In this document: positions 53,602-63,491 of the stretch, piece after piece | How the letters are laid out: each line of letters opens with the position of its first letter | How positions within the stretch are numbered: the stretch's first letter is position 1 | The notes under the pieces: model-generated | What the model saw: only the letters and a program-made list of their open reading frames with translations | What the model was told of the DNA's origin: nothing | The model's database searches: none | Program-made: the position numbers and the translations under genes | NCBI GenBank assembly: GCA_902524345.1 | Contig: CABZCX010000001.1 | Coordinates: 67,001 to 131,000 of the forward strand | Direction of reading: 5' to 3' | DNA from: an uncultured Pelagibacteraceae bacterium | Lineage (GTDB): Bacteria; Pseudomonadota; Alphaproteobacteria; Pelagibacterales; Pelagibacteraceae | DNA length: 64,000 nt

Positions 53602-54812
53602 AATACGTAAATAAAAATTTTTATGTAGAGGGTATTAAAGCATCTTATTTAGCCAAAAAATTTGGAACTCCGCTTTATTGTTATTCATTAAAAAGACTAA
53701 AAAATAACATAAGTAATTTGAGGAATAATTTTAAAAAAATTGATCCAATTATATGTTTTTCTGTAAAATCAAATCCCAATACAAATCTGTTACGTGAAAT
53801 CAATAAACAGGGTCTTGGTGCTGATGTTGTTTCCATTGGTGAACTAATGAAAGCCCTTAAAGCAGGAATAAAGCCAAAAAATATTGTTTTTTCAGGAGTA
53901 GGTAAAACTAAAGTTGAAATTGAATACGCCATTAAAAAAAAAATTTTACTAATAAATGCAGAATCTAAAAATGAAATTTTGCAAATAGAAAAAGTTGCTA
54001 GGAAGTACAAAACTAAAGTCAATGTAGGAATTAGATTAAATCCAAATACTGATGCAAAGACTTTAAGCCAAATATCAACAGGGAAAAAAGAAAATAAATT
54101 CGGAGTTTCCGACAAAGTGTTCTTAGCACTTGTCAAATATGTGAAAAAGTCAAAAAATTTAAATTTGAAATGCTTAAGCGTCCACATTGGAAGTCAAATC
54201 TTAGATTCAAAACCATATGAAAAAATGCTTGGGATACTTGATAAAATTATAAGGAAAACCAAATTCAATTTTGAATATATTGATTTAGGCGGCGGAATGG
54301 GGATTAATTACAATAATGATAAAAAAACTTTAAATCTAGATAAATATTCCAATAGTATAAAAAAATTTTTAAGAAAAAATAAATCTAAAATTATACTAGA
54401 ACCAGGTAGATCTATAATTGGCAATACAGGTATTTTGATATCAAAAGTGATTTATAATAAAGAAGGTTACAAAAAAAATTTTATAATATTAGATGCAGCT
54501 ATGAATGATCTTATGAGGCCGGCCTTATATAATGCAAAACATCAAATTAAACCAGCTGTAAAAAATAATAGCTATGCAAATAAAGTTTATGAGTTTGTTG
54601 GCCCGATCTGTGAGAGCACTGATAAATTTGGAGCATTTAAAAAGTATCAAAAATTAAGGGAGAATGATTTAATTATAATTTGTGATGTTGGAGCTTATGG
54701 GTTATCTTTAAGTTCAAATTATAATTTAAGACCAAAACCAGCAGAAATATTGATTGAAAAATCAAAAGCTAAGGTGATCTCAAAAAGACAAAAACTTATT
54801 GAAATAATTTAA
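53598..54812 (+). CDS. lysA: diaminopimelate decarboxylase
   Basis: ICFSVKSNPN, LSVHIGSQI, YIDLGGGMGINY, LEPGRSIIGNTG. Confidence 0.96.
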   Translation: MKYVNKNFYVEGIKASYLAKKFGTPLYCYSLKRLKNNISNLRNNFKKIDPIICFSVKSNPNTNLLREINKQGLGADVVSIGELMKALKAGIKPKNIVFSGVGKTKVEIEYAIKKKILLINAESKNEILQIEKVARKYKTKVNVGIRLNPNTDAKTLSQISTGKKENKFGVSDKVFLALVKYVKKSKNLNLKCLSVHIGSQILDSKPYEKMLGILDKIIRKTKFNFEYIDLGGGMGINYNNDKKTLNLDKYSNSIKKFLRKNKSKIILEPGRSIIGNTGILISKVIYNKEGYKKNFIILDAAMNDLMRPALYNAKHQIKPAVKNNSYANKVYEFVGPICESTDKFGAFKKYQKLRENDLIIICDVGAYGLSLSSNYNLRPKPAEILIEKSKAKVISKRQKLIEII

Positions 54813-54824
54813 AGTTATCTAAAT

Positions 54825-55526
54825 ATGATAAGAAACTTTTTATTTTCATTTTCTTTTTTTTCAGGAATTATTTTCATATCAATAATCTTTTTACCTTCAC
54901 TTTTGTTACCACAAAAAATTGCTTTGTTTGGTGGAAAACTTATGGGTTATTGGTCCCAATATTGTCTAAAAATTATTCTATCAACGAAAATAGTTATTAA
55001 AGGAAAAGATAATATAATAAATGATGAAAAATTTTTCATCGCCTCTTCACATCAATCAATGTTTGAAACTTTCTTTCTTCAAACCATTTTTAATTCACCA
55101 GTATTTATTTTAAAAAATGAACTTATGAGAATTCCTGTTTTTGGATGGTATTTAAAAAAGATAAGCTCTATTTCAATTAAACGAGATAAGATTACGAGAG
55201 ATAATCTTGATTTTTTTGAAGGTATTTCAGAAATAATTCAAAATTCTAAAAGACCAATAATTATTTTTCCACAGGCCACTAGGGTATTACCAGAAGATCG
55301 ACCACCCTTTAAAAAAGGAGCATCACGAATTTATGAAAAATTAAATATTCTATGTCAACCAGTTGCAATCAATTCAGGTTATGTATGGCCTAAAAAAGGT
55401 ATTAAAAAAACCAATAAAGTAATTACTATATCAATACTTAAGCCTATTGAACCTGGTTTACAAAAAGAGGAATTTCTTCAAGTACTTCAAAAAAAAATTT
55501 ATGAAGAACTAGACTTAATTTGCTAA
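54825..55526 (+). CDS. plsC: 1-acyl-sn-glycerol-3-phosphate acyltransferase
   Basis: SSHQSMFETFF (acyltransferase H-x4-D/E-like), IIFPQATR. Confidence 0.88.
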   Translation: MIRNFLFSFSFFSGIIFISIIFLPSLLLPQKIALFGGKLMGYWSQYCLKIILSTKIVIKGKDNIINDEKFFIASSHQSMFETFFLQTIFNSPVFILKNELMRIPVFGWYLKKISSISIKRDKITRDNLDFFEGISEIIQNSKRPIIIFPQATRVLPEDRPPFKKGASRIYEKLNILCQPVAINSGYVWPKKGIKKTNKVITISILKPIEPGLQKEEFLQVLQKKIYEELDLIC

Positions 55527-56635
55527 CCTTTCATTGGCATTACAATAAAAATACTATCAAAATCACTTGGATCTTTAATTAATACAGGTGAACCAGTATC
55601 ATTAAAATGTAATTCAATTTTCTCACCATCTAGCTGGGAGGCTACATCAATCAGATACCTTGAATTAAAACTAATTTCTAGGTCATGTTCAAATCTTGTT
55701 GAAATAGTTTCATTACCGTCTCCGCTGTTTGTGTTATTGACGGACAGATTTAAAGTGTCCTTTTTTAAACTAAATTTTACACCATCCTTTTTATCTAACG
55801 AAACTGATGCAACCCTGTCTACTGAATTTAAAAATAATTTTAAATCAATCTCTAATTTTTTTTGATTATTTTTGGGTATCACTTGTATATAATTTGGGAA
55901 TTTTCCATCGATCAGTTTTGAAACAAGAATGCTATTACTTAATTCGAACTTAATTTTTGATTTCATGTTTGAGATTTTTACTTCTCCATCATAGTTATCT
56001 AAAATAGCACATAATTGAAAAATAGTTTTTTTTGGTAAAATTATAGGTTCAAAATCAATTTGTTTTTCTAGTCTAATTTTTGAAATTGACATTCTATGGC
56101 TGTCAGTTGCAACAGCTGTTAAATATTTTTTTTCATCAACTTCTGTTTGGTGTAAGTAAATACCACTTAAATAATGCCTTGTTTCATCATTTGAGATTGA
56201 AAACTTACACTTATTTAATAATTTTAAAAATTGCTTAGATTTAATTGAAAATTCATTTTGATTAAAATTTTCATCTGTTACAGGAAACTCCGAATGACTT
56301 ATACAATTAAGATTGAAAGTGGATTTATCTGACTCAAGATGTAACTTATTCTTATCGTTTAAAGTTAAATTAATCTTTTTCCCAGCGGAAATTTTTCTTA
56401 CTATGTCATACATTATAGAAGACGTTGTAGTAGTTTTACCTTCCTCAAACACTTCGACATTATTGATTTGATGAATAAAAATAATATCAAGATCAGTTGC
56501 TGTTAAAATTAGTTTTGAATTATTAGCATTCAAAAGAATATTTGATAAAATTGGTAATGTTCCTCTTTTTTCTATAACTCCTTGACAGTAATTTAATGCT
56601 TGCTGTAAATCCTGTTGGTTTACACTAAACTTCAT
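55523..56635 (-). CDS. dnaN: DNA polymerase III beta subunit (sliding clamp)
   Basis: MKFSVNQQDLQQALN, ATDLDI, TDSHRM, C-terminal PMKG; downstream of dnaA. Confidence 0.96.
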   Translation of the reverse strand: MKFSVNQQDLQQALNYCQGVIEKRGTLPILSNILLNANNSKLILTATDLDIIFIHQINNVEVFEEGKTTTTSSIMYDIVRKISAGKKINLTLNDKNKLHLESDKSTFNLNCISHSEFPVTDENFNQNEFSIKSKQFLKLLNKCKFSISNDETRHYLSGIYLHQTEVDEKKYLTAVATDSHRMSISKIRLEKQIDFEPIILPKKTIFQLCAILDNYDGEVKISNMKSKIKFELSNSILVSKLIDGKFPNYIQVIPKNNQKKLEIDLKLFLNSVDRVASVSLDKKDGVKFSLKKDTLNLSVNNTNSGDGNETISTRFEHDLEISFNSRYLIDVASQLDGEKIELHFNDTGSPVLIKDPSDFDSIFIVMPMKG

Positions 56636-58043
56636 TTTCTTTTGTATTATATAATATTTGGTTCTTTAGATTGTTTATATTTTCTGCCATATCCTTATCA
56701 TTCTCTTTTAATCTCTCTATAGTTTTGACTGAATGAATTATAGTAGTATGATCTCTATTTGAAAATTCTCGACCTATTTCCGGTAAAGATTTTGGTGTAA
56801 GAATTTTTGTAAGATATATTGCAGTTTGTCTTGGTCTTACCAAATACCTTGATCTTCTTGAGGACAACATTTCATTCTTGCTAATTTTAAAAAATTTGCA
56901 CACCAAAGTCTGTATTAAATCTATTGTAACTTTATTTTCATTAATATTTAGTAAGTCCTTCAAAACTACCTTAGTTTCAGCCAAATTAGGTAATTTATTA
57001 TAAATTCTTGAAAAAGATATTAAGCGATTAATAGCGCCAACCAATTCTCTTATACTGTTAGAAATTTCAAGGCTTATAAAATCTTTAATTTCCTTTGAAA
57101 TTTCAATGTTATCTGCATAAAGCTTGTTTAACTCGTCAATTTTTTTTTCAATTATATTTTTTCTTAATTCAAGATCAGGTTTTTGTATATCTACAACTAA
57201 TCCACCAGAAAATCTGGATTTTATTCTCTCTTGAATTCTAGACAATTTGTTTGGAGATCTATCTGCAGATACTATAATTTGACTCCCTTTATCAAGTAGA
57301 GCATTAAACGTATGAAAAAATTCTTCCTGCATAGCTTCTTTTCCGTTCATAAATTGAATATCATCTATCAATAATATATCTGTGTTTCGAAAATATTCTT
57401 TGAATTTTACCATATCGTTTGCTTTTATTGATTTAATAAATTGATACATAAAACGTTCTGCTGGAATAAACATTACTTTTTTTCTTTTTTTAAATTCAAA
57501 ACCTATAGAATTTAAAAGATGTGTCTTACCCATCCCAACACCTCCATAAATATATAAAGGATTATATTGAGAGAGATTTTCGGTAACTTTCAATGAGGCT
57601 TCATAAGCAAGCTTATTACTGCTACCAGTCACAAAATTTTCAAATCTCTTGTTATGATCAACACGATTATATTGTAGAAAAGAATCCTTTAAGAATGAGA
57701 CATTTTCATTTTTTTTCAACGAAATTTCGTTATTATTTTGATTTTCTAAATTAATATTATTTTCTACAATTTTAAATTCTATCCTAATTAAGTCTTTTTT
57801 AAAAATTTTCACGATCTGTAAAATTTGGTCCAAATATCTTGATGTTATCCAATCTCTAATAAATCTGGTTGGCACTGATATCAATATATAATTATTAAAT
57901 TCCTCAATAAAATCGATTTTTTTTAACCAACTTTCATAAACTTCAGAACCCAATTTTTTTTTCATCTCATTTTGAATTAATTGCCAGTCTAATTTATTTG
58001 AACTAGATTTATTTAAATTTGAATTGTTGTAGATATTTTCCAT
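56625..58043 (-). CDS. dnaA: chromosomal replication initiator DnaA
   Basis: YIYGGVGMGKTHLLNSIG, DILLIDDIQFMNGKEAMQEEFFHTFN, GREFSNRDHTTIIHSVKTIE. Confidence 0.98.
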   Translation of the reverse strand: MENIYNNSNLNKSSSNKLDWQLIQNEMKKKLGSEVYESWLKKIDFIEEFNNYILISVPTRFIRDWITSRYLDQILQIVKIFKKDLIRIEFKIVENNINLENQNNNEISLKKNENVSFLKDSFLQYNRVDHNKRFENFVTGSSNKLAYEASLKVTENLSQYNPLYIYGGVGMGKTHLLNSIGFEFKKRKKVMFIPAERFMYQFIKSIKANDMVKFKEYFRNTDILLIDDIQFMNGKEAMQEEFFHTFNALLDKGSQIIVSADRSPNKLSRIQERIKSRFSGGLVVDIQKPDLELRKNIIEKKIDELNKLYADNIEISKEIKDFISLEISNSIRELVGAINRLISFSRIYNKLPNLAETKVVLKDLLNINENKVTIDLIQTLVCKFFKISKNEMLSSRRSRYLVRPRQTAIYLTKILTPKSLPEIGREFSNRDHTTIIHSVKTIERLKENDKDMAENINNLKNQILYNTKENEV

Positions 58044-58120
58044 TTTTATGAAGAGAGTTGAGTAAGGGCTATAATGAAAATTATTGCAACAAAATATTTT
58101 AAAAATTCAAAAAAAAATAA

Positions 58121-58137
58121 AATCTAGGATTGTGTAG
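58121..58137. repeat. 17-bp direct repeat copy 1 AAATCTAGGATTGTGTA
   Basis: Identical to 58165..58181, 44-bp period. Confidence 0.9.
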
Positions 58138-58164
58138 AATAAATAAATTTAAAAAAAAAATTGA

Positions 58165-58181
58165 AATCTAGGATTGTGTAA
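58165..58181. repeat. 17-bp direct repeat copy 2 AAATCTAGGATTGTGTA
   Basis: Identical to 58121..58137; both in dnaA upstream region. Confidence 0.9.
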
Positions 58182-58215
58182 AAATTTTTTTCAAGAATTT
58201 TTTCTTATCATTTCT

Positions 58216-58246
58216 AATTATAAATTTATTAATAAAATTTATAATT
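58216..58246. repeat. perfect AT-only inverted repeat AATTATAAATTT-ATTAATA-AAATTTATAATT
   Basis: 12-bp arms, 7-bp spacer, between rpsT and dnaA. Confidence 0.9.
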
Positions 58247-58359
58247 GAATTCAAAGAGTTCAGGTTATTTACTAAATCTAAATATTGTATAATAATTTAT
58301 TTTTATTACAGATTTTGTATATCCTGAGGTTGTATCTCTCAGACAACTTTTAATATAAA

Positions 58360-58620
58360 TTAAATAGATGATATTTTTTTCGTTATCCTGGAAATATTTC
58401 TGGAAGCGTTTTGTTTCTTTATTACCCCAGTTTTAGCAATCTTCATCAGTTCAGAATTCAACTTTGGTAAGAATTTTAGAGCTTCCGATTTATCTTTTTT
58501 TTCCAATAAAAGGTTCATTTTTTTTATTGCATTTTTATATCTACTTTTTCTGATTTTATTGACAGAAGTTTGTTTCGATATTCTTCTAATTCTTTTGATT
58601 GCTGATTTTGTATTAGCCAT
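58360..58620 (-). CDS. rpsT: 30S ribosomal protein S20
   Basis: MANTKSAIKRIRRISKQTSVNK...GVIKKQNASRNISRITKKI. Confidence 0.97.
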   Translation of the reverse strand: MANTKSAIKRIRRISKQTSVNKIRKSRYKNAIKKMNLLLEKKDKSEALKFLPKLNSELMKIAKTGVIKKQNASRNISRITKKISSI

Positions 58621-58671
58621 TTTCGCAGGGGTATAACTTGATAAATACTATCGGTCAATCAAATAATTCTT

Positions 58672-59535
58672 TTATTTTTGGCAGAATGTACAGAAGAATG
58701 TTGATCTATTTGAAATATTTTTTTTTTGAATAATACCATTACAACTTGTTCTTTTACATTGTAATCCCTCTCTTTGGTAAACTTTAAAATTTTTTTGAAA
58801 TGATCCTTTTTTTCCTGAGAGGTCTTTAAAGTTTCTTATTGAGGACCCTCCTCTTTTTATAGCATTTAGGAGTACCAACTTCGAGTTAATAAAAATTTTT
58901 TTACACTCTTCTTTATTGATGGATTCACCCCTTTTTGTAGGATTTATCTTACTTAGATAAAGAATTTCACTAGCATAAATGTTTCCAATTCCAGATATAA
59001 AATTTTGATCTAATAAAAAGTTTTTAATATCTTTTTTTTTATTTTTTAAATTATTATAGATATAATTTGTGTTAAACTTTAAGTTAAAAGGTTCAGGACC
59101 TAGTTTTTCAAATCTTTTTTCAAGAGACTGTTGGTCTTTTATAATTTCAAAAAAACCAAATCTTCTGGGGTCATTATATACTAATCTAAATTTATCAAAT
59201 AAAATTTCAATATGATTATGTTTATCAGGTAATTTTGGAGAATTGTAAAAGCTTGTATTGGTCAAAAAATTTTCTTTACCGTGTTTCAAAAAATGAATTG
59301 TACCACTCATACCAAGATGAATTAACAATTTATTTCCTCTAGATAAAAAAAGAATCAGATATTTTGAAAATCTATCAACATTTAAAATTTTTTGATTTTC
59401 TAAAATTTTTTTAAAATTTCGAGGTACCTTAATTCTTAAATTTCTATTCCTAACTATTACCTTTTTTATAGTTTTTTGTATTATTTTTTTATTTAGTGAT
59501 TGTCTTACAATTTCTACTTCTGGTAATTCTGGCAT
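58672..59535 (-). CDS. mutM: formamidopyrimidine-DNA glycosylase
   Basis: MPELPEVEIVRQSL, DQNFISGIGNIYASEILY, zinc finger C-x4-C...STFFCTFCQ. Confidence 0.96.
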   Translation of the reverse strand: MPELPEVEIVRQSLNKKIIQKTIKKVIVRNRNLRIKVPRNFKKILENQKILNVDRFSKYLILFLSRGNKLLIHLGMSGTIHFLKHGKENFLTNTSFYNSPKLPDKHNHIEILFDKFRLVYNDPRRFGFFEIIKDQQSLEKRFEKLGPEPFNLKFNTNYIYNNLKNKKKDIKNFLLDQNFISGIGNIYASEILYLSKINPTKRGESINKEECKKIFINSKLVLLNAIKRGGSSIRNFKDLSGKKGSFQKNFKVYQREGLQCKRTSCNGIIQKKNISNRSTFFCTFCQK

Positions 59536-59567
59536 TTCATACTATATTATTTGTATATTTAAATTTT

Positions 59568-60272
59568 ATGCAACAAGATCTTCAAAATAAAAAAGGACTA
59601 GTTCAAAGTATCTTTAACCAAGTTTATGATCAATATGATCTTATGAATGATCTAATGTCATTGGGTATTCATAGAATATGGAAAAAAAACTTATTGAATA
59701 TGATGAATCCCTCTATCAACCAAAATTTAATAGATGTTGCCTGTGGAACTGGAGATATAGCGAAAATCTATCTGAATAATGTGGGTAAAAATGCTAATGT
59801 AACTTGCGTTGATCCAAATAAAAGAATGATAAATATTGCTAAAAAAAAATTACCTAAATATAAAAATCTAAAATGGTATATATCCTCAGCTGAAAGTTTG
59901 CCTGTTTCGAGTAACTCCTTCGATTTTTATACAATTAGCTTTGGATTGAGAAATACCAAAAATATTAAAAAATCCCTGAAAGAAGCATACAGAGTTTTAA
60001 AGCCAGGAGGTCGATTTTTATGTCTTGAATTCTCAAAAATTCAAAACACTAATTTAGATAAACTTTATAAAAATTATTCAAAGCTAATTCCAGAAATTGG
60101 AAAAATCGTTGTTGGAAAAAAAGAGCCTTACCAGTATTTGATTAAAAGTATTGAAAATTTTGTTAATCAACATGAGCTCATAGACTTAATGCACGAAAGC
60201 AAATTTGATAGATGTGATTATACAAATTTGTCTGGTGGTATAGTTTCAATTCATAGTGGTTGGAAGATATAA
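59568..60272 (+). CDS. ubiE: ubiquinone biosynthesis C-methyltransferase
   Basis: DVACGTGDIAK, FGLRNTKNIKKSLKEAYRVLKPGGRFLCLEFS; start set to MQQDLQNKKG. Confidence 0.95.
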   Translation: MQQDLQNKKGLVQSIFNQVYDQYDLMNDLMSLGIHRIWKKNLLNMMNPSINQNLIDVACGTGDIAKIYLNNVGKNANVTCVDPNKRMINIAKKKLPKYKNLKWYISSAESLPVSSNSFDFYTISFGLRNTKNIKKSLKEAYRVLKPGGRFLCLEFSKIQNTNLDKLYKNYSKLIPEIGKIVVGKKEPYQYLIKSIENFVNQHELIDLMHESKFDRCDYTNLSGGIVSIHSGWKI

Positions 60273-61840
60273 TGATCAAAAAATTAGTAACATTATTTAA
60301 ACTTGGAAGAAAAGTAGCAAAATCTGATATTTTGGATATAACCTCAAAATTTCAAGAGCCACCTTTATCTATTAAAATTTTATTTAAAATTTTATCTTTT
60401 TCTTTTTCATCCAAAAATAATACACAATTAAACAATAATGCAGGAGAAAGGTTATCTAAATCTTTAGAGTCAATGGGTACAACTTTTATAAAACTAGGTC
60501 AGTTCTTAGCAACAAGACCGGACATTATTGGCGAGAGTTTATCTAGGGAACTTGAAAATCTTCAAGATAGATTGCCCCCTTTTCCCCAAGATCAGGCAAA
60601 GAAAATTATTAATGATGATTTAGGAATTAATACTTATAACTCAATTATTCATTTAAGCGAACCAGTTGCAGCTGCATCTATAGCTCAAGTTCATAAAGCT
60701 AAAATAGACGATAATGGAATAATAAAAGATGTTGCAATAAAAATTTTGCGGCCTGATATTAAAAAAATTTTCAATGATGAAATTGATGCTATTATGTTAT
60801 TTGCATTCTTAGTTGAGTCTTTAATAAAAAAAACAAAAAGATTGAAACTTGTTGAAGTAGTTTTTTTACTCAAAGAAATTACTAATCTTGAAATGGACCT
60901 AAGATTTGAAGCTGCTGCTGCAAATGAATACGCAGAAAATACAAAAAATGATTTTGGTTTTAATGTTCCAAAAATTTATTGGAATTATACTAGTGAAAAT
61001 GTAATGACACTAGACTGGGTAGAGGGTATATCAATTAGAGAAACTGATGAGTTAAAAAAAAGGGATATAAATACGAAGAAATTAGCAGAGGATATTATTC
61101 AGAATTTTCTTCGACATGCTGTCAGAGACGGTTTTTTTCATGCTGATATGCATCAAGGAAATATTTTAATAGATAATGATGGCCATATTGTTCCTATTGA
61201 TTTTGGAATTATGGGCAGACTCGATAAAATGAGTAAAAGATTTTTAGCTGAAATACTCTTTGGTTTTATTCAAAGAGACTACAAAAAAGTTGCTGAAGTT
61301 CATTTAATTGCGGGTCTAGTACCAAAAGATGTCCCAATAAATGATCTTGCTCAAGCTTTAAGATCTATAGGTGAGCCTATTTTTGGTCAAGCAGTTAAAG
61401 ATATATCCGGTGGAAAATTGTTAAAACAACTTTTTGATGTCACGGAAAAATTTAATATGCAAACACAACCACAATTATTAATGTTACAAAAAACAATGGT
61501 AGTAGTTGAAGGAGTAGCAAGAAAATTGAATCCTGAAACAAATATTTGGACTACATCTAAACCTATTCTTGAAAACTGGTTGAAAGAGACAAAAAACCCT
61601 ATGACTACAATTAATGAAACAATTAATAGCACATCAGAAGTAATAAAAAGATTACCAGAATTTCCAGAAATAATGGATAAAGCTAATCAGGCTCTTACTT
61701 TTTTGGCTAGTGGACAAATTCCTCAAAACTCAAATTCTTATAATGCATTAAGTGATAAAAGATCTGAAATGGTAGCTTTCAGAAATCAATCTATAATAGG
61801 TTTTTTATTGCTTGTAATTCTTGGCCTACTAGTATTTTAA
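60272..61840 (+). CDS. ubiB: UbiB/ABC1-family kinase-like protein
   Basis: GTTFIKLGQFLATRPDIIG, AAASIAQVHKA, FFHADMHQGNILID, C-terminal TM. Confidence 0.95.
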   Translation: MIKKLVTLFKLGRKVAKSDILDITSKFQEPPLSIKILFKILSFSFSSKNNTQLNNNAGERLSKSLESMGTTFIKLGQFLATRPDIIGESLSRELENLQDRLPPFPQDQAKKIINDDLGINTYNSIIHLSEPVAAASIAQVHKAKIDDNGIIKDVAIKILRPDIKKIFNDEIDAIMLFAFLVESLIKKTKRLKLVEVVFLLKEITNLEMDLRFEAAAANEYAENTKNDFGFNVPKIYWNYTSENVMTLDWVEGISIRETDELKKRDINTKKLAEDIIQNFLRHAVRDGFFHADMHQGNILIDNDGHIVPIDFGIMGRLDKMSKRFLAEILFGFIQRDYKKVAEVHLIAGLVPKDVPINDLAQALRSIGEPIFGQAVKDISGGKLLKQLFDVTEKFNMQTQPQLLMLQKTMVVVEGVARKLNPETNIWTTSKPILENWLKETKNPMTTINETINSTSEVIKRLPEFPEIMDKANQALTFLASGQIPQNSNSYNALSDKRSEMVAFRNQSIIGFLLLVILGLLVF

Positions 61841-61848
61841 TTCATAAA

Positions 61849-63054
61849 ATGAAAAATTTAGCTAATAAAAAAATTTTATTTGTAATTTGTGGAGGGATAG
61901 CCGCATATAAAAGTTTAGAATTGATCAGATTATTTAGGAAAAATAAAGCTACTATAAAAACAATTTTAACAAAGAGTGCTAAAAAATTTGTAACTCCCTT
62001 ATCAATCGCTTCATTATCACAAGGGAAAGTTTACGAGGACCTATTTAGTACAGAAAATGAGTTAGAAATGGACCATATTTCTTTATCAAGATGGGCTGAT
62101 GTAATTATTGTTGCTCCTGTAACTGCAAATACTATTTCAAAACTCGCCACTGGAAACGCTGAAGATTTAGCTTCAACTGTTATTCTAGCATCTAATAAAC
62201 AAGTTTACTTGGCTCCTGCAATGAATGTTAGAATGTGGGAACACAAGTCTACTAAAGATAATTTGAAAAATTTGAGAAGTTATGGTTATAAACTTATAGG
62301 TCCTGTTACTGGCGATATGGCATGTGGAGAATATGGTGATGGCAAAATGTCTGATCCAATTGATATATTTAATGAAATCCAAAATTTTCTCACAGCCAGA
62401 AAAAAAAATAAAAAAATTAGAGCTTTAGTTACTGCAGGCCCAACGAATGAATACATAGATCCAGTAAGATTTATTTCAAACAAATCAAGTGGTAAACAAG
62501 GTTATGAAATTGCAAAATCCTTACATAAAAGAGGTTTTGATACAACTTTAATATCAGGTCCAACCAATCTAGATATAGATCAAGAAATCAAACTTATAAA
62601 AGTTGAAACGGCAGATGAAATGTTTAAAGCCACTCAACAAAATTTGCCAACAGATATAGCGGTGTTTTCTGCCGCGGTTTCTGATTTTAAGATCAATATA
62701 AAAAGTAAAGACAAAATAAAAAAGGAGGAAAACCTAAATATCAAGTTAGAAAAAAATATTGATATCTTAAATTATATTTCAAATCATAATTCAATGAGAC
62801 CGAAACTAGTTATTGGTTTTGCAGCTGAGACAAAAAATTTAAACTCAAATGCAATAAAAAAACTTAAAAATAAAAACTGTGATTGGATTGTTGCAAACGA
62901 CGTGTCTAAAAAAAATATTGGTTTTGATAGTGATTTTAATGAGGTTACAATTCATTATAATGATTTTAAAGAGAAAAAAGAGACACTTTCATACAAAAAA
63001 AAATCTGAAATCTCCGAAGAGATTGTTGACAGAATTGTTACTCAGATGAATTAA
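61849..63054 (+). CDS. coaBC: phosphopantothenoylcysteine decarboxylase / phosphopantothenate--cysteine ligase
   Basis: ICGGIAAYKSLELIR, APAMNVRMWEH, TAGPTNEYIDPVRFISNKSSGKQGY. Confidence 0.96.
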   Translation: MKNLANKKILFVICGGIAAYKSLELIRLFRKNKATIKTILTKSAKKFVTPLSIASLSQGKVYEDLFSTENELEMDHISLSRWADVIIVAPVTANTISKLATGNAEDLASTVILASNKQVYLAPAMNVRMWEHKSTKDNLKNLRSYGYKLIGPVTGDMACGEYGDGKMSDPIDIFNEIQNFLTARKKNKKIRALVTAGPTNEYIDPVRFISNKSSGKQGYEIAKSLHKRGFDTTLISGPTNLDIDQEIKLIKVETADEMFKATQQNLPTDIAVFSAAVSDFKINIKSKDKIKKEENLNIKLEKNIDILNYISNHNSMRPKLVIGFAAETKNLNSNAIKKLKNKNCDWIVANDVSKKNIGFDSDFNEVTIHYNDFKEKKETLSYKKKSEISEEIVDRIVTQMN

Positions 63055-63491
63055 TGGTCAGAGTACTAATTAAAAAACTTGATCCTAAAGTTGCCATTCC
63101 ATCTTATAAAACCAAAGGAGCTTCGGGCATGGACCTAATGGCCTTCGTGAGGGAAAAAATAATAATTAAACCTCAAACCTCAGCTATAATTCCAACAGGT
63201 TTATCTGTCGCTTTCTCTGAAGATTATGAGATACAAATAAGGCCACGTTCTGGCTTAGCGGCTAAAAATAACATTAGTGTTTTAAATACTCCTGGAACCA
63301 TTGACAGTGATTACAGAGGTGAATTAAAAATTATAATATTTAATCATAGTAAACATGATTTTGTTGTTAATAATAATGACAGAGTCGCACAAATGGTTTT
63401 AACCCCTATTGCAAAGATGGAATTAGAGGAAGCAAATGAATTACCCAAAACTTTAAGGGGAGAGGGTGGATTTGGCTCAACAGGTAAATGA
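63054..63491 (+). CDS. dut: dUTP diphosphatase
   Basis: GASGMDLMA, IRPRSGLAAKN, GTIDSDYRGEL, RVAQMV, GEGGFGSTG. Confidence 0.97.
   Translation: MVRVLIKKLDPKVAIPSYKTKGASGMDLMAFVREKIIIKPQTSAIIPTGLSVAFSEDYEIQIRPRSGLAAKNNISVLNTPGTIDSDYRGELKIIIFNHSKHDFVVNNNDRVAQMVLTPIAKMELEEANELPKTLRGEGGFGSTGK

Noticed and set aside
58324-58347. H-type pseudoknot
   Set aside because: Both inter-stem loops would be 0 nt, which cannot span the grooves; kept only as alternative hairpins.
58347-58360. CtrA site TTAA-N6-TTAA near rpsT
   Set aside because: Spacing is 6 rather than the consensus 7, and such matches are expected by chance in DNA this AT-rich.
58672-58800. Unusual zinc finger spacing in MutM (C-x4-C)
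   Set aside because: As I recall, the C-x4-C variant is common in alphaproteobacterial Fpg proteins, so it is not novel.
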